A stretch of 64,000 bases of DNA from an uncultured Clostridia bacterium (GCA_944391625.1 CALXUG010000007.1:23621-87620); one strand, 5' to 3'. Positions 24,303-33,181 are shown, numbered from the stretch's first letter. A program made the numbers and translations. The notes: generated by a model from the sequence alone, not told the origin.

Positions 24303-25448
24303 ATGAACAAATTTACGTATTCATATCCTACAAAAGTATATTTCGGTCAGAAGGTCGTAAAGAAAGCGTTTGACGAAGAACTGCCGAAGGTGGGTAAAAC
24401 CATTATGCTGGCTTACGGTGGTGGTTCTATTAAGAAAAACGGCATTTATGATGAGCTGATAACCCTGCTGAAAAAGGCAGGAAAAGAAATTGTGGAGTTT
24501 TATGGTATTATGCCGAATCCGACTTATGCCAAAGTACAGGAAGGCGCTGCTCTTGTAAGAGAGCGGCAAGTAGAGTTTATTTTAGCGGTTGGCGGCGGCA
24601 GTGTTATTGACTGCTGTAAGGTGATTTCGGCACAGGCTGTTTTGGATGAAGATATTTGGGAACTGGAATATAACAAAGGTAGATTTCCCACTTCCGGGAT
24701 TCCAGTCGGCGCAGTGGTGACAGCTTCCGGTACCGGAGCTGAAATGAACAACGGCGCGGTCATCACTCACGAAGATAAACTGTGGAAAGGTGGTATCTTT
24801 GGAACACCGGCTTCCTTTGCTGTTCTTGATCCAGATTATACAATGTCGGTGCCGCCCATGCAGGTGCTTTCCGGTACGTTTGACACTTTGAGCCACGCCA
24901 TGGAAACCTATCTTGGCGATTCCGATGCGGACAATGTATCAGACGATGTTGCACTGGCTGTCATGCGAAACACTGTGGTTAATATGCGCCGTCTGCTTGC
25001 AGACATCAATGACATTCAAGCGAGAAGCAACCTAATGTGGGATTCCGCCATGGCTGAAAACGGAATTCTGAAAGCCGGACGATTGACCGATTTTCAGGTG
25101 CATCAGATTGAACACCAGCTTGGAGCTTACACCGACTGTAACCATGGTCAGGGACTTGCTGTCATTCAACCGATATACTATCGGCATATTCTGGAAGCTG
25201 CCAGAGAAAAATTTACTCGGTTTGCAAAGGTGGTCTTTGGGGCAGATACGGCGGAGGCCGGTTTGGATGAATTGGAAAAACTGATTAGAGATTGTGGTCT
25301 TCCCACGAAAATGGGTGAATTAAAATCCATTGTAGAAATTACTCCAGAATTGCTGCGTCAAGTAGCAGATACTTGCAACATTATTAAGTCCGGTCCTCGT
25401 GAACTTACCCGAAATGAGATTTATGATATTCTCAATGAGGCGTGTTAA
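24303..25448 (+). CDS. Iron-containing alcohol dehydrogenase
   Basis: Second of three iron-type alcohol dehydrogenases in the window, 381 residues, YqhD/BdhA branch. It contains GGGSIKKNG and AVGGGSVIDCCKVIS in the nucleotide domain, and metal-ligand histidines in TLSHAMETYL, HQIEHQLGAY and CNHGQGLAV. ATG 24303 follows GGAGG at 24293-24297; a TTG at 24291 is also in frame. YqhD-type enzymes reduce a range of short and reactive aldehydes with NADPH, which fits control by the adjacent MerR regulator. Confidence 0.92.
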   Translation: MNKFTYSYPTKVYFGQKVVKKAFDEELPKVGKTIMLAYGGGSIKKNGIYDELITLLKKAGKEIVEFYGIMPNPTYAKVQEGAALVRERQVEFILAVGGGSVIDCCKVISAQAVLDEDIWELEYNKGRFPTSGIPVGAVVTASGTGAEMNNGAVITHEDKLWKGGIFGTPASFAVLDPDYTMSVPPMQVLSGTFDTLSHAMETYLGDSDADNVSDDVALAVMRNTVVNMRRLLADINDIQARSNLMWDSAMAENGILKAGRLTDFQVHQIEHQLGAYTDCNHGQGLAVIQPIYYRHILEAAREKFTRFAKVVFGADTAEAGLDELEKLIRDCGLPTKMGELKSIVEITPELLRQVADTCNIIKSGPRELTRNEIYDILNEAC

Positions 25449-25493
25449 TCTTTTTTAGTGGAAAACTAGAATATGGAAAGTGAGGAAATCAAT

Positions 25494-26171
25494 ATGCTCA
25501 AAAAAATTCTTGGTTTGCTGATGGCCGCAACTATGATTTTTGCTCTTGCAGCTTGCGGTCAGACGCCCGCACAAAACAGTGACAATTCGGCTTCTTCTGA
25601 CTCTGTTGTCAGCAGTAAAACTTCCCAAACACAATCATCTGAGGCTAAAACGTCCGCTTCTATTGGGGAAGCTCAAACAGAATCAACAGACAACAAAACA
25701 CTGGTGGCTTATTTCTCCTGGTCGGGGAACACAGAAGAAATGGCGTCATATATTGCTGAACAGACAGGCGGCGATTTGTTGGAAATAGAACCGAAGGCAG
25801 CTTATCCTGCTGATTACAATGAAACGGGCGATATTGCAAAGGTTGAGCGTGACGAAAATGCCCGACCGGAAATTGCAAATCTCCCTGCTTCTATTGATGC
25901 ATATGATACCATTCTGGTGGGTTACCCCATTTGGTGGCATACAGCGCCTATGATTATTGGCACATTTTTGGAGAGTTATGACTTGAGCGGCAAAGAGGTT
26001 TATCCGTTTACCCAGTCGGCTTCCATGGATACGGAGCAGTTTAACCAGTCTATTGAATTTGTCCGTGAAGTTTCGGAGGGGGCGACGGTTCATAATGGAT
26101 TGTTTGCAAGGCCGTCTGATACCGGTGCTATTGACGACTATTTAGAAGAGGTATTAGGCAATAACAAGTGA
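25494..26171 (+). CDS. Flavodoxin-like lipoprotein
   Basis: 225 residues. A type II signal peptide with lipobox LAAC (cysteine near residue 19) is followed by a serine/threonine/glutamine-rich linker (to about 70) and a flavodoxin domain beginning TLVAYFSWSGNTEEMA, whose SWSGNTE loop is the FMN phosphate site. GYPIWWHTAPMIIGTFLE is the second flavin loop. It should be anchored outside the cytoplasmic membrane. The domain is nearly identical in DNA to the one in the next gene. Start ATG 25494 chosen for the GTGAGG site and the signal peptide. Confidence 0.88.
   Translation: MLKKILGLLMAATMIFALAACGQTPAQNSDNSASSDSVVSSKTSQTQSSEAKTSASIGEAQTESTDNKTLVAYFSWSGNTEEMASYIAEQTGGDLLEIEPKAAYPADYNETGDIAKVERDENARPEIANLPASIDAYDTILVGYPIWWHTAPMIIGTFLESYDLSGKEVYPFTQSASMDTEQFNQSIEFVREVSEGATVHNGLFARPSDTGAIDDYLEEVLGNNK
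25701..26141 (+). repeat. Direct repeat copy A (flavodoxin domain)
   Basis: 441 bp repeated at 26862-27302 with only two differences that I can see, one near each end (a C/T at 25708 and a G/A at 26102). It covers exactly the flavodoxin domain, not the N-terminal export segments. It implies recent duplication or gene conversion. Confidence 0.95.
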
Positions 26172-26201
26172 TAGATTGATTTTAGAAAGGGGTCGGTTTT
26201 C

Positions 26202-27329
26202 ATGAAGAAATTTAGAACAATTTTTTCGGTGATTTTTAGCATGGTGATGGTTCTGACTTGTGCCATGCCCGCTATGGCGGCAGAAATTTTTTCGGATGTG
26301 TCTGCAGATGCGTATTATGCCGAAGCTGTAACATATGCTTCGGAAAATGGTTTGATTTCTGGAACGGAGCAAGGAGTATTTTCTCCTGATATTCCCTTAA
26401 GTCGAGGAATGTTAGTGACCATATTATGGCGAAATGAGGGACAACCGCAAGCTGCTCCATCTATTTTTACGGATGTACCGTCGGATTCTTATTATGCAGC
26501 TGCTATTGATTGGGCAGCAGAAAATGGGATTGTTGCTGGTTATGGAGAAAATCGTTTTGGTCCGAATGATCCGATAGAGCGTCAGCAACTTGCCGTTATA
26601 TTATACCGATATGCGGCATATCAGGGCAATGATGTGACTGTGGCAGGCAATACATCATTTATAGATTCCGCTGAAATTGCAGCTTATGCCGAAACTGCGG
26701 TAACATGGGCGCAAAAAAATGGTATTATAGCTGGAAAAAGTGGAAATGTTTTTGACCCAACCGGACAAACAACCCGTGCAGAGGCCGTTACCATACTGTA
26801 CCGTTATATCACAAAAAATGCACAGGAAAATCCTAATATTCCTGAAGTTGATAAAGATACGCTGGTGGTTTATTTCTCCTGGTCGGGGAACACAGAAGAA
26901 ATGGCGTCATATATTGCTGAACAGACAGGCGGCGATTTGTTGGAAATAGAACCGAAGGCAGCTTATCCTGCTGATTACAATGAAACGGGCGATATTGCAA
27001 AGGTTGAGCGTGACGAAAATGCCCGACCGGAAATTGCAAATCTCCCTGCTTCTATTGATGCATATGATACCATTCTGGTGGGTTACCCCATTTGGTGGCA
27101 TACAGCGCCTATGATTATTGGCACATTTTTGGAGAGTTATGACTTGAGCGGCAAAGAGGTTTATCCGTTTACCCAGTCGGCTTCCATGGATACGGAGCAG
27201 TTTAACCAGTCTATTGAATTTGTCCGTGAAGTTTCGGAGGGGGCGACGGTTCATAATGGATTATTTGCAAGGCCGTCTGATACCGGTGCTATTGACGACT
27301 ATCTTTCTGAAAATGGGCTTATAAAATAA
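26202..27329 (+). CDS. Surface-layer-homology protein with C-terminal flavodoxin domain
   Basis: 375 residues. A signal peptide ending CAMPAMAAE (about 27 residues) is followed by three SLH repeats (about 29-75, 88-135, 145-198; each with FSDV/FTDV/FIDS and a G-[IL]-[IV]-[AS]-G motif). A short linker then leads to a flavodoxin domain (about 220-372) whose DNA is almost identical to that of the gene upstream. SLH repeats tie proteins to cell-wall polymers or peptidoglycan, so this flavodoxin is displayed outside the membrane. I do not know a characterised protein of this design. Confidence 0.85.
   Translation: MKKFRTIFSVIFSMVMVLTCAMPAMAAEIFSDVSADAYYAEAVTYASENGLISGTEQGVFSPDIPLSRGMLVTILWRNEGQPQAAPSIFTDVPSDSYYAAAIDWAAENGIVAGYGENRFGPNDPIERQQLAVILYRYAAYQGNDVTVAGNTSFIDSAEIAAYAETAVTWAQKNGIIAGKSGNVFDPTGQTTRAEAVTILYRYITKNAQENPNIPEVDKDTLVVYFSWSGNTEEMASYIAEQTGGDLLEIEPKAAYPADYNETGDIAKVERDENARPEIANLPASIDAYDTILVGYPIWWHTAPMIIGTFLESYDLSGKEVYPFTQSASMDTEQFNQSIEFVREVSEGATVHNGLFARPSDTGAIDDYLSENGLIK
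26862..27302 (+). repeat. Direct repeat copy B (flavodoxin domain)
   Basis: Partner of 25701-26141; offset 1161 bp. The boundaries fall at the start and end of the flavodoxin fold. Confidence 0.95.
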
Positions 27330-27345
27330 AAAACAGGAGAATGAT

Positions 27346-28098
27346 ATGATGAAAAAACAAACAAAAAAATGGGTTTCACTGTTCACCATATGTGTCCTCG
27401 GCATTGCTGCTGTTTTCTCTCTGACTGCTTGTTCAGGACAAACACCTTCATCATCCAGAGGCGATGTTACAACATCTTCGACAGATACCGGAAGTTCTAC
27501 GAATGAGAGTAAGCCCACAGACAACGCCGGTTCTACTGGCGATACAGCCGATTTAACAAACGAGGATAGCAATACACTTGTTGTTTATTTTTCTGTTCCC
27601 GATGACCGTGACAACAGCTATGTGGAAGTGGATGGTGAGCATCTCGGCAATACACAATATATGGCGCAGGTTATTCAGCAAAATACAGGCGCAGATATGT
27701 TCCGCATTGAACCTGCTACTCCCTATCCTACCGATCACGAAGAGCTTTTGGAAGCAGCACAGGATGAGATTCGTACAAACGCACGTCCTGAAATTAACGA
27801 TACAATCCAGAATTTTGATTCTTATGATGTAGTGTTTGTGGGTTATCCCAACTGGAATGCCGATATGCCGTACATTCTGTATTCGTTTTTTGAAAGCTAT
27901 GATTTTTCCGGAAAAACCATCGTTCCGTTTATGACCCATGGCGGCAGTGGTTTTTCGGGAACACCGGGAACAATTGCTGAGTTGGAACCTGATGCGGCAA
28001 TGCTGGATGGAAAAGCCATTTCAAGAAGCAGTATCGAGGATGCAGAACAGGAAATTATCGATTGGATTGACGAGATTGGACTGCTGAAGACGAACTGA
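27346..28098 (+). CDS. Flavodoxin-like lipoprotein
   Basis: 250 residues with lipobox LTAC (cysteine near residue 29), a long serine/threonine/aspartate linker and a flavodoxin-family domain (about 80-248). The first loop, VYFSVPDDRDNSYVEVD, is expanded relative to the two proteins upstream, with the family motifs GYPNWNADMPYILYSF and VPFMTHGGSGFSGTPGT downstream. It is therefore a diverged third extracytoplasmic flavodoxin, perhaps with different flavin handling. Ribosome site ACAGGAGAA; 16 nt after the SLH gene, so cotranscribed. Confidence 0.87.
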   Translation: MMKKQTKKWVSLFTICVLGIAAVFSLTACSGQTPSSSRGDVTTSSTDTGSSTNESKPTDNAGSTGDTADLTNEDSNTLVVYFSVPDDRDNSYVEVDGEHLGNTQYMAQVIQQNTGADMFRIEPATPYPTDHEELLEAAQDEIRTNARPEINDTIQNFDSYDVVFVGYPNWNADMPYILYSFFESYDFSGKTIVPFMTHGGSGFSGTPGTIAELEPDAAMLDGKAISRSSIEDAEQEIIDWIDEIGLLKTN

Positions 28099-28108
28099 GG
28101 TGAGCAGC

Positions 28109-28804
28109 ATGAAACCAACGGCAATTATGAAACTATGCGTTGATGTGATGATGTACCTTCTGTTTCTGCTGCTTATGGGACAATATCTTTTGCGGGATGC
28201 GCCTCACGAATGGCTGGGGCTTACTGCCGGAATGTTTTTCGTTTTGCACAATGTGCTTAACTACAAATGGTATAAGGCTATGTTCAGAGGCAGATACAAT
28301 GCAATGCGTATTGTGCAGACGGCGGTGAATATTCTTCTTTTGCTTGCTGTATTGGGATGTGTACTCAGCGGAATTTTTGCTTCGCAGTATATCTTCTCTG
28401 TCGGAAACGGCAGCACCATAGAGCTTGGCAGATTTCTGCATCTTGTAACAACAGCGTGGGCGTTTATCCTTATGTCGATACATTTGGGACTGCACTGGAC
28501 AAAATTGATAGGGCTGGCCAAAAAAGTCCCCATGAACCCTAGAGTTAAAACGGCTCTGTGCCCATTTTTTCAGATACTCGTGCTTGCGATATGCATATAT
28601 GGTGTGTATTTGTTTATAGACAGGCGGTTTTGGGAGGAACTGTTTCATCTGATTGACTATCAGAAGGAATATGATGAATCCAAAACATTCTTGGTGTATC
28701 TTATGGAGTCCGTCATTATGTCATCCCTGTTTGTTGCCGTAACGTATTATGCTAAAAAACTTGCTTTATATAAAAAGCAAGTACACAGAAAGGAGGCACC
28801 ATGA
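28109..28804 (+). CDS. DUF4405-type membrane protein (cytochrome b-like)
   Basis: 231 residues with five to six hydrophobic segments. The first four, including FFVLHNVLNYKWY, RFLHLVTTAWAFI and LMSIHLGLHW, carry paired histidines inside the membrane as in DUF4405 and related haem b proteins. This suggests transmembrane electron transfer, though haem binding is inferred. ATG 28109 is preferred to the upstream GTG at 28100. It follows the flavodoxin lipoprotein by 10 nt and overlaps the next start by ATGA, so it is in the same operon. Confidence 0.75.
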   Translation: MKPTAIMKLCVDVMMYLLFLLLMGQYLLRDAPHEWLGLTAGMFFVLHNVLNYKWYKAMFRGRYNAMRIVQTAVNILLLLAVLGCVLSGIFASQYIFSVGNGSTIELGRFLHLVTTAWAFILMSIHLGLHWTKLIGLAKKVPMNPRVKTALCPFFQILVLAICIYGVYLFIDRRFWEELFHLIDYQKEYDESKTFLVYLMESVIMSSLFVAVTYYAKKLALYKKQVHRKEAP

Positions 28805-28917
28805 ATCGACCTTATATTGTTTGCCATATCTTAAGTGCTTTGGAGGGAAAAATTACCGGAGCGTTTATGGGAACGCCGGCAGCACAGGCGGTTAGCGGCG
28901 AGTATGCTCGCATCTAA
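28801..28917 (+). pseudogene. Truncated RibD C-terminal / dihydrofolate-reductase-like gene
   Basis: AAAGGAGG precedes ATG 28801, which overlaps the DUF4405 stop. The 38-residue frame MNRPYIVCHILSALEGKITG... matches the N-terminus of RibD-domain reductases, which normally exceed 200 residues, and stops after GEYARI. Twenty-four nt further on begins the first 61-bp direct repeat. The rest of the gene is not found after the second repeat, so it was lost when the adjoining block arrived or rearranged. Confidence 0.75.
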
Positions 28918-28941
28918 GATAAAATAGGATAAAAAATCTGC

Positions 28942-29002
28942 AGAAAGCATTTATATTTGTTTTGTGTTGGCAATCCGCTGCTTTATTTTAACTGTTGGTT
29001 AA
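28942..29002 (+). repeat. 61-bp direct repeat, left copy
   Basis: AGAAAGCATTTATATTTG... to GTTGGTTAA is repeated exactly at 35953-36013, bracketing 6950 bp with the LysR-controlled genes. No inverted repeat or tRNA end is visible in it. It may be an attachment or recombination site. Confidence 0.95.
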
Positions 29003-29082
29003 GATACTACACCAAATATGACGAACTCACGCTTAAACATTCTCAGCTATGATATTTTATTGAATAATAATATAAGAAAACT

Positions 29083-29129
29083 AAAAGGGACAGCGTTACA
29101 GTTACAAGACTGCAATCGCTGCCCCTTTT
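29083..29129 (-). terminator. Terminator of the lysR-family gene
   Basis: AAAAGGGACAGCG (29083-29095) pairs with CGCTGCCCCTTTT (29117-29129) with one mismatch. On the reverse strand it is followed by TTTTAGTTTT. Confidence 0.8.
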
Positions 29130-29180
29130 GCGTAGGTTATCTTTTGATGCCAGAGTATTTATATTTTGACAATATTACAA

Positions 29181-30071
29181 TCAATTATCAGGCAATTCAA
29201 ATTCAAGTCGAAGTTTCTGCAAAAATCGCCCCGCCGCTCTTGAAAAAACCTGATATTTTTTCCATACGATACATAATCCTGCTTCTGAAACGGGAGACAG
29301 CGGTCGGAAGCAAAGATTGCTGTCTCCACTTGTGTTGATTAGTTTATCTAAAGCGATTGCGTAACCAAATCCCATTTTTACAAAACGGGAAGCATTATAC
29401 AGAAGATCGTAGGTCGCAACGATATTTAATTGCGATATATCTTTTCGCAGCCAAGCAATCATATCGCTGCTGATTGCTGTTTGATGTGATAAGATGAGGG
29501 GCTTATCCCATAAATCTTCGGCACAAACAGATTCCTTTTCAGCTAAAGGACTATCCTTTCGCATTAGAACTCCCCAAGTATCTTTTACCGGAAGCCTGAT
29601 AAAATCATACTTTGAAATATCAAAAGGTTCTACTAACAGACCGAAATCAATCAGACCTTTATCTAATCGTTCTACGATATGTTCAGCGTCGCCGCTATAG
29701 ATGTGATAGCGAATCAGGGGATATTCTCCCTGTAAATCTTTTGCTACTTTCGCAATCGTGGAAACGGCTTCGGTTTCGCCGCTGCCCATATAAATTTCAC
29801 CGCTGATATTTTCGTCAGAGGAAGAAAGTTCAGATTTTGTTTTTTCCATTAGAGCAATCATTTCTTCGGCTCTTTTACGAAGCAGCATACCGTCCTCTGT
29901 TAAGGTGACTTTTTTACTTCCTCTGATAAGAAGCTGCTTTCCAACTTCATCTTCTAAATCCTTTAATTGTCTTGATAGCGGAGGCTGCGTCATATGCAAA
30001 GCTTCTGCTGCCTTTGTAATACTCTCTTCTCTTGCGACTGCAAGAAAGTATTGTAATACTCGAATATCCAA
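29181..30071 (-). CDS. LysR-family transcriptional regulator
   Basis: 296 residues: winged helix at the N-terminus (ALHMTQPPLSRQLKDLEDEVG) and a substrate-binding-protein-like inducer domain (about 90-295; GLLVEPFDISKYDF, VLMRKDSPLAEKE). The effector is unknown. It is divergent from a small gene and an iron alcohol dehydrogenase, with a well-formed LysR operator between, so it very likely controls that operon. A terminator follows on the reverse strand. Confidence 0.93.
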   Translation of the reverse strand: MDIRVLQYFLAVAREESITKAAEALHMTQPPLSRQLKDLEDEVGKQLLIRGSKKVTLTEDGMLLRKRAEEMIALMEKTKSELSSSDENISGEIYMGSGETEAVSTIAKVAKDLQGEYPLIRYHIYSGDAEHIVERLDKGLIDFGLLVEPFDISKYDFIRLPVKDTWGVLMRKDSPLAEKESVCAEDLWDKPLILSHQTAISSDMIAWLRKDISQLNIVATYDLLYNASRFVKMGFGYAIALDKLINTSGDSNLCFRPLSPVSEAGLCIVWKKYQVFSRAAGRFLQKLRLEFELPDN

Positions 30072-30122
30072 AAGAGCTTTCCCCTCCTTGATTTTTGTTT
30101 ACGGCTTTATTATAGTACACAC

Positions 30123-30145
30123 TTGCATACCTTTCAAGTATGCAA
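30123..30145. promoter_or_regulatory. LysR operator
   Basis: TTGCATAC-N7-GTATGCAA is a perfect inverted repeat containing ATAC-N7-GTAT, the T-N11-A LysR box. It lies 19 bp upstream of the -35 element at 30165, the usual place for activation, and close to the lysR-family start. Confidence 0.85.
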
Positions 30146-30164
30146 AGCCATTCAATATATATAT

Positions 30165-30193
30165 TTGATATTCTGCACTTCTGAATTTATACT
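30165..30193 (+). promoter_or_regulatory. Promoter of the LysR-controlled operon
   Basis: TTGATA (30165-30170) and TATACT (30188-30193) with a 17-bp spacer, just downstream of the LysR operator and 20 nt before the first gene of the operon. Confidence 0.8.
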
Positions 30194-30213
30194 ACAGGCA
30201 AGGAGGTAAAGCA

Positions 30214-30444
30214 ATGGCGGAAGCACACGATACCTATAAAAATATTTATCAAAATTTGATTGATGCAGGTTGTGATAAAAGTATTACAGAAAAATGCATG
30301 CTTCTTGTGAAAGAAGGACGGATTTTTGATATGCTCCCTATTCTCACAAAACATCGTAAATGCCTGCTTGATTCAGTGCACAAAAGTCAAAAGCAAATTG
30401 ATTGCCTGGACTACTTAATCTATTCACTAAAAAAACAAAAATAA
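30214..30444 (+). CDS. Small hypothetical protein
   Basis: 76 residues, charged and helical (DTYKNIYQNLIDAGCDKS ... HRKCLLDSVHKSQKQIDCL), with four cysteines but no metal motif. It has an excellent ribosome site (AAGGAGG) and the first position in the LysR-controlled operon, so it is translated. Similar small proteins accompany alcohol dehydrogenase/flavodoxin clusters as far as I recall; function unknown. Confidence 0.7.
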   Translation: MAEAHDTYKNIYQNLIDAGCDKSITEKCMLLVKEGRIFDMLPILTKHRKCLLDSVHKSQKQIDCLDYLIYSLKKQK

Positions 30445-30459
30445 ACGGAGGAAACCATT

Positions 30460-31632
30460 ATGAACGATTTTATTTTTCACAATCCCGACAAGGTATATTT
30501 CGGAAAAAACCAACTTGAACATCTCTCTGAGGAATTATTGAAATTCGGAAAAAAGGTTTTGCTGGTCTATGGCGGCGGCTCTATTAAAAAGAATGGTCTT
30601 TACGACAGTATCGTAACCATTGCCAAGAACAGCGACATTGAGCTGTTCGAGCTTTCCGGCGTTGAGCCGAATCCAAGACATTCCACGGTCAATAAAGGGG
30701 CGGCAATTTGCAAAAAAGAAAATATCAGCGTTGTTCTTGCTGCGGGCGGCGGCTCGACAATCGACTGCGCCAAAGGAATTGCCGCAGCCGCACTTACCGA
30801 AAATGCCGATGTGTGGCCGCTTGTATCTAACGGAGTATGGGTAACGGAAGCTCTGCCCGTTGTCGCTATTCTTACAAATGCTGCAACCGGCTCGGAAATG
30901 GACGCTTGGAGCGTTATTTCCAATATGGATACAAACGAAAAAATAGGTCTTGGCGGTACTGCTCTTATTCCGAGAGTCGCATTTGAAAATCCCGAATACA
31001 GCTATACGCTTCCGTCTTATCAAACTGCCTGCGGTGCTTTTGATATATTCAATCACATTTTGGATAACTACTACCTTGCAGGAGAAGCGACTTTTGATCT
31101 GCTGCTTGAAATGCAAGAGGCAGTTATGCGTACCGTAGTAAAATGGACGCCTGTTGCAATGAAAGAACCTGAAAATTATGAGGCAAGAGCAAATCTGATG
31201 TGGGCGTCCTCTATGGCATTAAACTCAATTCTTGACGGAGGAACGGTACACGGCTGTGCTTGCCACTTTATGGAGCACGAGCTTTCCGCTTACTATGATA
31301 TTACACACGGACACGGGCTTGCGATTGTAACCCCTCGTTGGCTTACTTATATTCTGGATGAAGCCACTGCTCCCGCAATTTACCGCCTTGGCGTAAAGGT
31401 GTTCGGTATTCCCGAAAATCTCTCTGCAATGGACGGAGCGAAAAAAGCGATTGAAGCAGTTACAGATTTCTGCTTTAACACGCTCGGTTTACAGCCTAAC
31501 CTTTCCGATTTAGGCATTGATGAAAAGCACTTTAAGGTTATGGCGGAACACGCCTGTGCCGCCGGCTCGATAACAGGTCCGAAAGAGCTAACCCCGGCTG
31601 ATGTTGAGGAAATTTTCAAGATGTGCTTATAA
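30460..31632 (+). CDS. Iron-containing alcohol dehydrogenase
   Basis: Third iron-type alcohol dehydrogenase, 390 residues. GGGSIKKNGLY and AAGGGSTIDCAKGIA mark the nucleotide domain; metal histidines lie in FDIFNHILDNYY, CACHFMEHELSAY and THGHGLAI. It is closer to the BdhA-type enzyme at 9655 in the INHxLDNYY region than to the one at 24303. It follows the small protein by 15 nt and belongs to the LysR operon. Codon use is slightly more GC-rich than the host core, in line with transfer. Confidence 0.92.
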   Translation: MNDFIFHNPDKVYFGKNQLEHLSEELLKFGKKVLLVYGGGSIKKNGLYDSIVTIAKNSDIELFELSGVEPNPRHSTVNKGAAICKKENISVVLAAGGGSTIDCAKGIAAAALTENADVWPLVSNGVWVTEALPVVAILTNAATGSEMDAWSVISNMDTNEKIGLGGTALIPRVAFENPEYSYTLPSYQTACGAFDIFNHILDNYYLAGEATFDLLLEMQEAVMRTVVKWTPVAMKEPENYEARANLMWASSMALNSILDGGTVHGCACHFMEHELSAYYDITHGHGLAIVTPRWLTYILDEATAPAIYRLGVKVFGIPENLSAMDGAKKAIEAVTDFCFNTLGLQPNLSDLGIDEKHFKVMAEHACAAGSITGPKELTPADVEEIFKMCL

Positions 31633-31664
31633 AGGGGCGCAAGCAATGAAAAGGTGAATAGAAT

Positions 31665-32198
31665 ATGAAGATTTTAGTGTTAAATGGCAGTCCAAGGCCG
31701 GAAGGAAATACAAAAAGGATGATAAATGCTTTTCGGGAAGGTGCAGAAAGTTCCGGTCATAAGGTTGATATTATTGATGTATGCAAAAAAAGAATTTCGG
31801 GATGTCTTGCCTGTGAATACTGCCATACCAAGAGTGGCGGGGAATGCGTTCAAAAAGATGATATGCGGGAAATATACACCTTGCTCCGGGACGCAGAAAT
31901 GCTGATAATCGCTTCGCCCATTTATTATCATGGGATTACAGGGCAACTTAAATGTGTGATTGACCGCTTTTATGCGGCAGCATACCCCCAAAAGCCTCCG
32001 CACCTGAAAAAAGTAGCGATGATATTAAGTTCCGGTGATGCTGACATGTATGACGGTGCAATGTTTTCTTTTCAGGGAGATTTTTTGGATTATCTTGGTT
32101 TGGAAAATGCAGGAGTTTTTACAGCACATGGCGCCGAAAATGGTTCAGGCAAAAAAACAGACGAACTTTATCATTTCGGAAAAACTCTAGCGGACTAA
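31665..32198 (+). CDS. NADPH-dependent FMN reductase / flavodoxin-family protein
   Basis: 177 residues, cytosolic. MKILVLNGSPRPEGNTKRM contains the flavin-phosphate loop; GCLACEYCHTKSGGECVQKDDM is the cysteine-containing loop typical of this iron-sulfur-flavoprotein-like or azoreductase-like branch; ASPIYYHGITGQLKCVIDR follows. Such proteins reduce quinones, nitro or azo compounds, or carry electrons. Second enzyme gene of the LysR operon. Confidence 0.88.
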   Translation: MKILVLNGSPRPEGNTKRMINAFREGAESSGHKVDIIDVCKKRISGCLACEYCHTKSGGECVQKDDMREIYTLLRDAEMLIIASPIYYHGITGQLKCVIDRFYAAAYPQKPPHLKKVAMILSSGDADMYDGAMFSFQGDFLDYLGLENAGVFTAHGAENGSGKKTDELYHFGKTLAD

Positions 32199-32236
32199 AA
32201 ACAGAACAGAAATAGGAAAAACAGGAGGAATAAATT

Positions 32237-33181
32237 ATGGATACAAAAACACCTAAAATCGCATTGGGCGCTTGGTCTTGGGGTGCTGGAGCAGCTGGTG
32301 GCGATCAAGTATTCGGAAATCATTTATCTGAAAGTGATTTACAGCCTGTGTTTAATAGGGCTATGGAATGTGGTTTAACTTTATGGGATACCGCTGCCGT
32401 TTACGGTGAGGGAAGTTCTGAGCGTATTCTCGGAACTTTCCTAAAAGATGTACGCCGGGAAGAGGTCATTCTTTCCACAAAATTTACGCCGCAGATTGCC
32501 AGCGATTCACCGGACGCAATGCAGGAAATGCTGGACGGAAGCAAAGAACGTCTGCATGTAGATGTGATTGATCTCTATTGGATTCACAATCCTTTTGATG
32601 TGGAGAAGTGGACACCGAAGCTAATTCCGCTGGTAAAGAGCGGCCAGATCAAGGCGATTGGTGTTTCCAATCACAACCTTGCGGAAATTAAGCGGGCAAA
32701 TGAAATTTTGAATGAAGCGGGTTTGAAAATCTCCGCTGTGCAAAACCACTTCAGTCTGTTACATCGATCTTCAGAGCGCGCCGGGATTCTGGACTATTGC
32801 AAGGAAAACGGCATTACTTTTTATGCCTATATGGTATTGGAACAGGGCGCTTTGACAGGCAAATACAACAAAGAGCACCCGTTCTCCGCCGGGACAGGTC
32901 GGGGAGATTCCTACAACCCGCATTTAGCAGAGATTGAAGTATTAGTAACCGAACTGAAAAAGGTCGGTGAAAAATATAACGCCAGCCCCGCACAAATCGC
33001 AACGGCTTGGGCAATCGCAAAAGGTACGCTTCCGATTATCGGCGTTACAAAAGTAAAGCAGGTGGAAGAAGCGGCGGTTTCTGCTCGAATTACATTGACT
33101 GCTGATGAAATTGACCGCTTAGAAAAATTGGGCGATGGATCGGGCGTTCATACTCTGCGTGAATGGGAAAAGGAGATGTAA
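32237..33181 (+). CDS. Aldo/keto reductase
   Basis: 314-residue TIM-barrel NADPH-dependent carbonyl reductase. The catalytic tetrad is visible: Asp and Tyr in LWDTAAVYGEGSSER, Lys in STKFTP and His in YWIHNP. IKAIGVSNH and the C-terminal GVTKVKQVEEA contribute to cofactor binding. Ribosome site ACAGGAGG. It follows the FMN reductase within the LysR operon and probably clears reactive carbonyls; the real substrate is unknown. Confidence 0.92.
   Translation: MDTKTPKIALGAWSWGAGAAGGDQVFGNHLSESDLQPVFNRAMECGLTLWDTAAVYGEGSSERILGTFLKDVRREEVILSTKFTPQIASDSPDAMQEMLDGSKERLHVDVIDLYWIHNPFDVEKWTPKLIPLVKSGQIKAIGVSNHNLAEIKRANEILNEAGLKISAVQNHFSLLHRSSERAGILDYCKENGITFYAYMVLEQGALTGKYNKEHPFSAGTGRGDSYNPHLAEIEVLVTELKKVGEKYNASPAQIATAWAIAKGTLPIIGVTKVKQVEEAAVSARITLTADEIDRLEKLGDGSGVHTLREWEKEM

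Noticed and set aside
29018..29338. 106-codon frame downstream of the first 61-bp repeat
   Set aside because: Covers the lysR-family terminator and the end of that gene on the other strand; no ribosome site.
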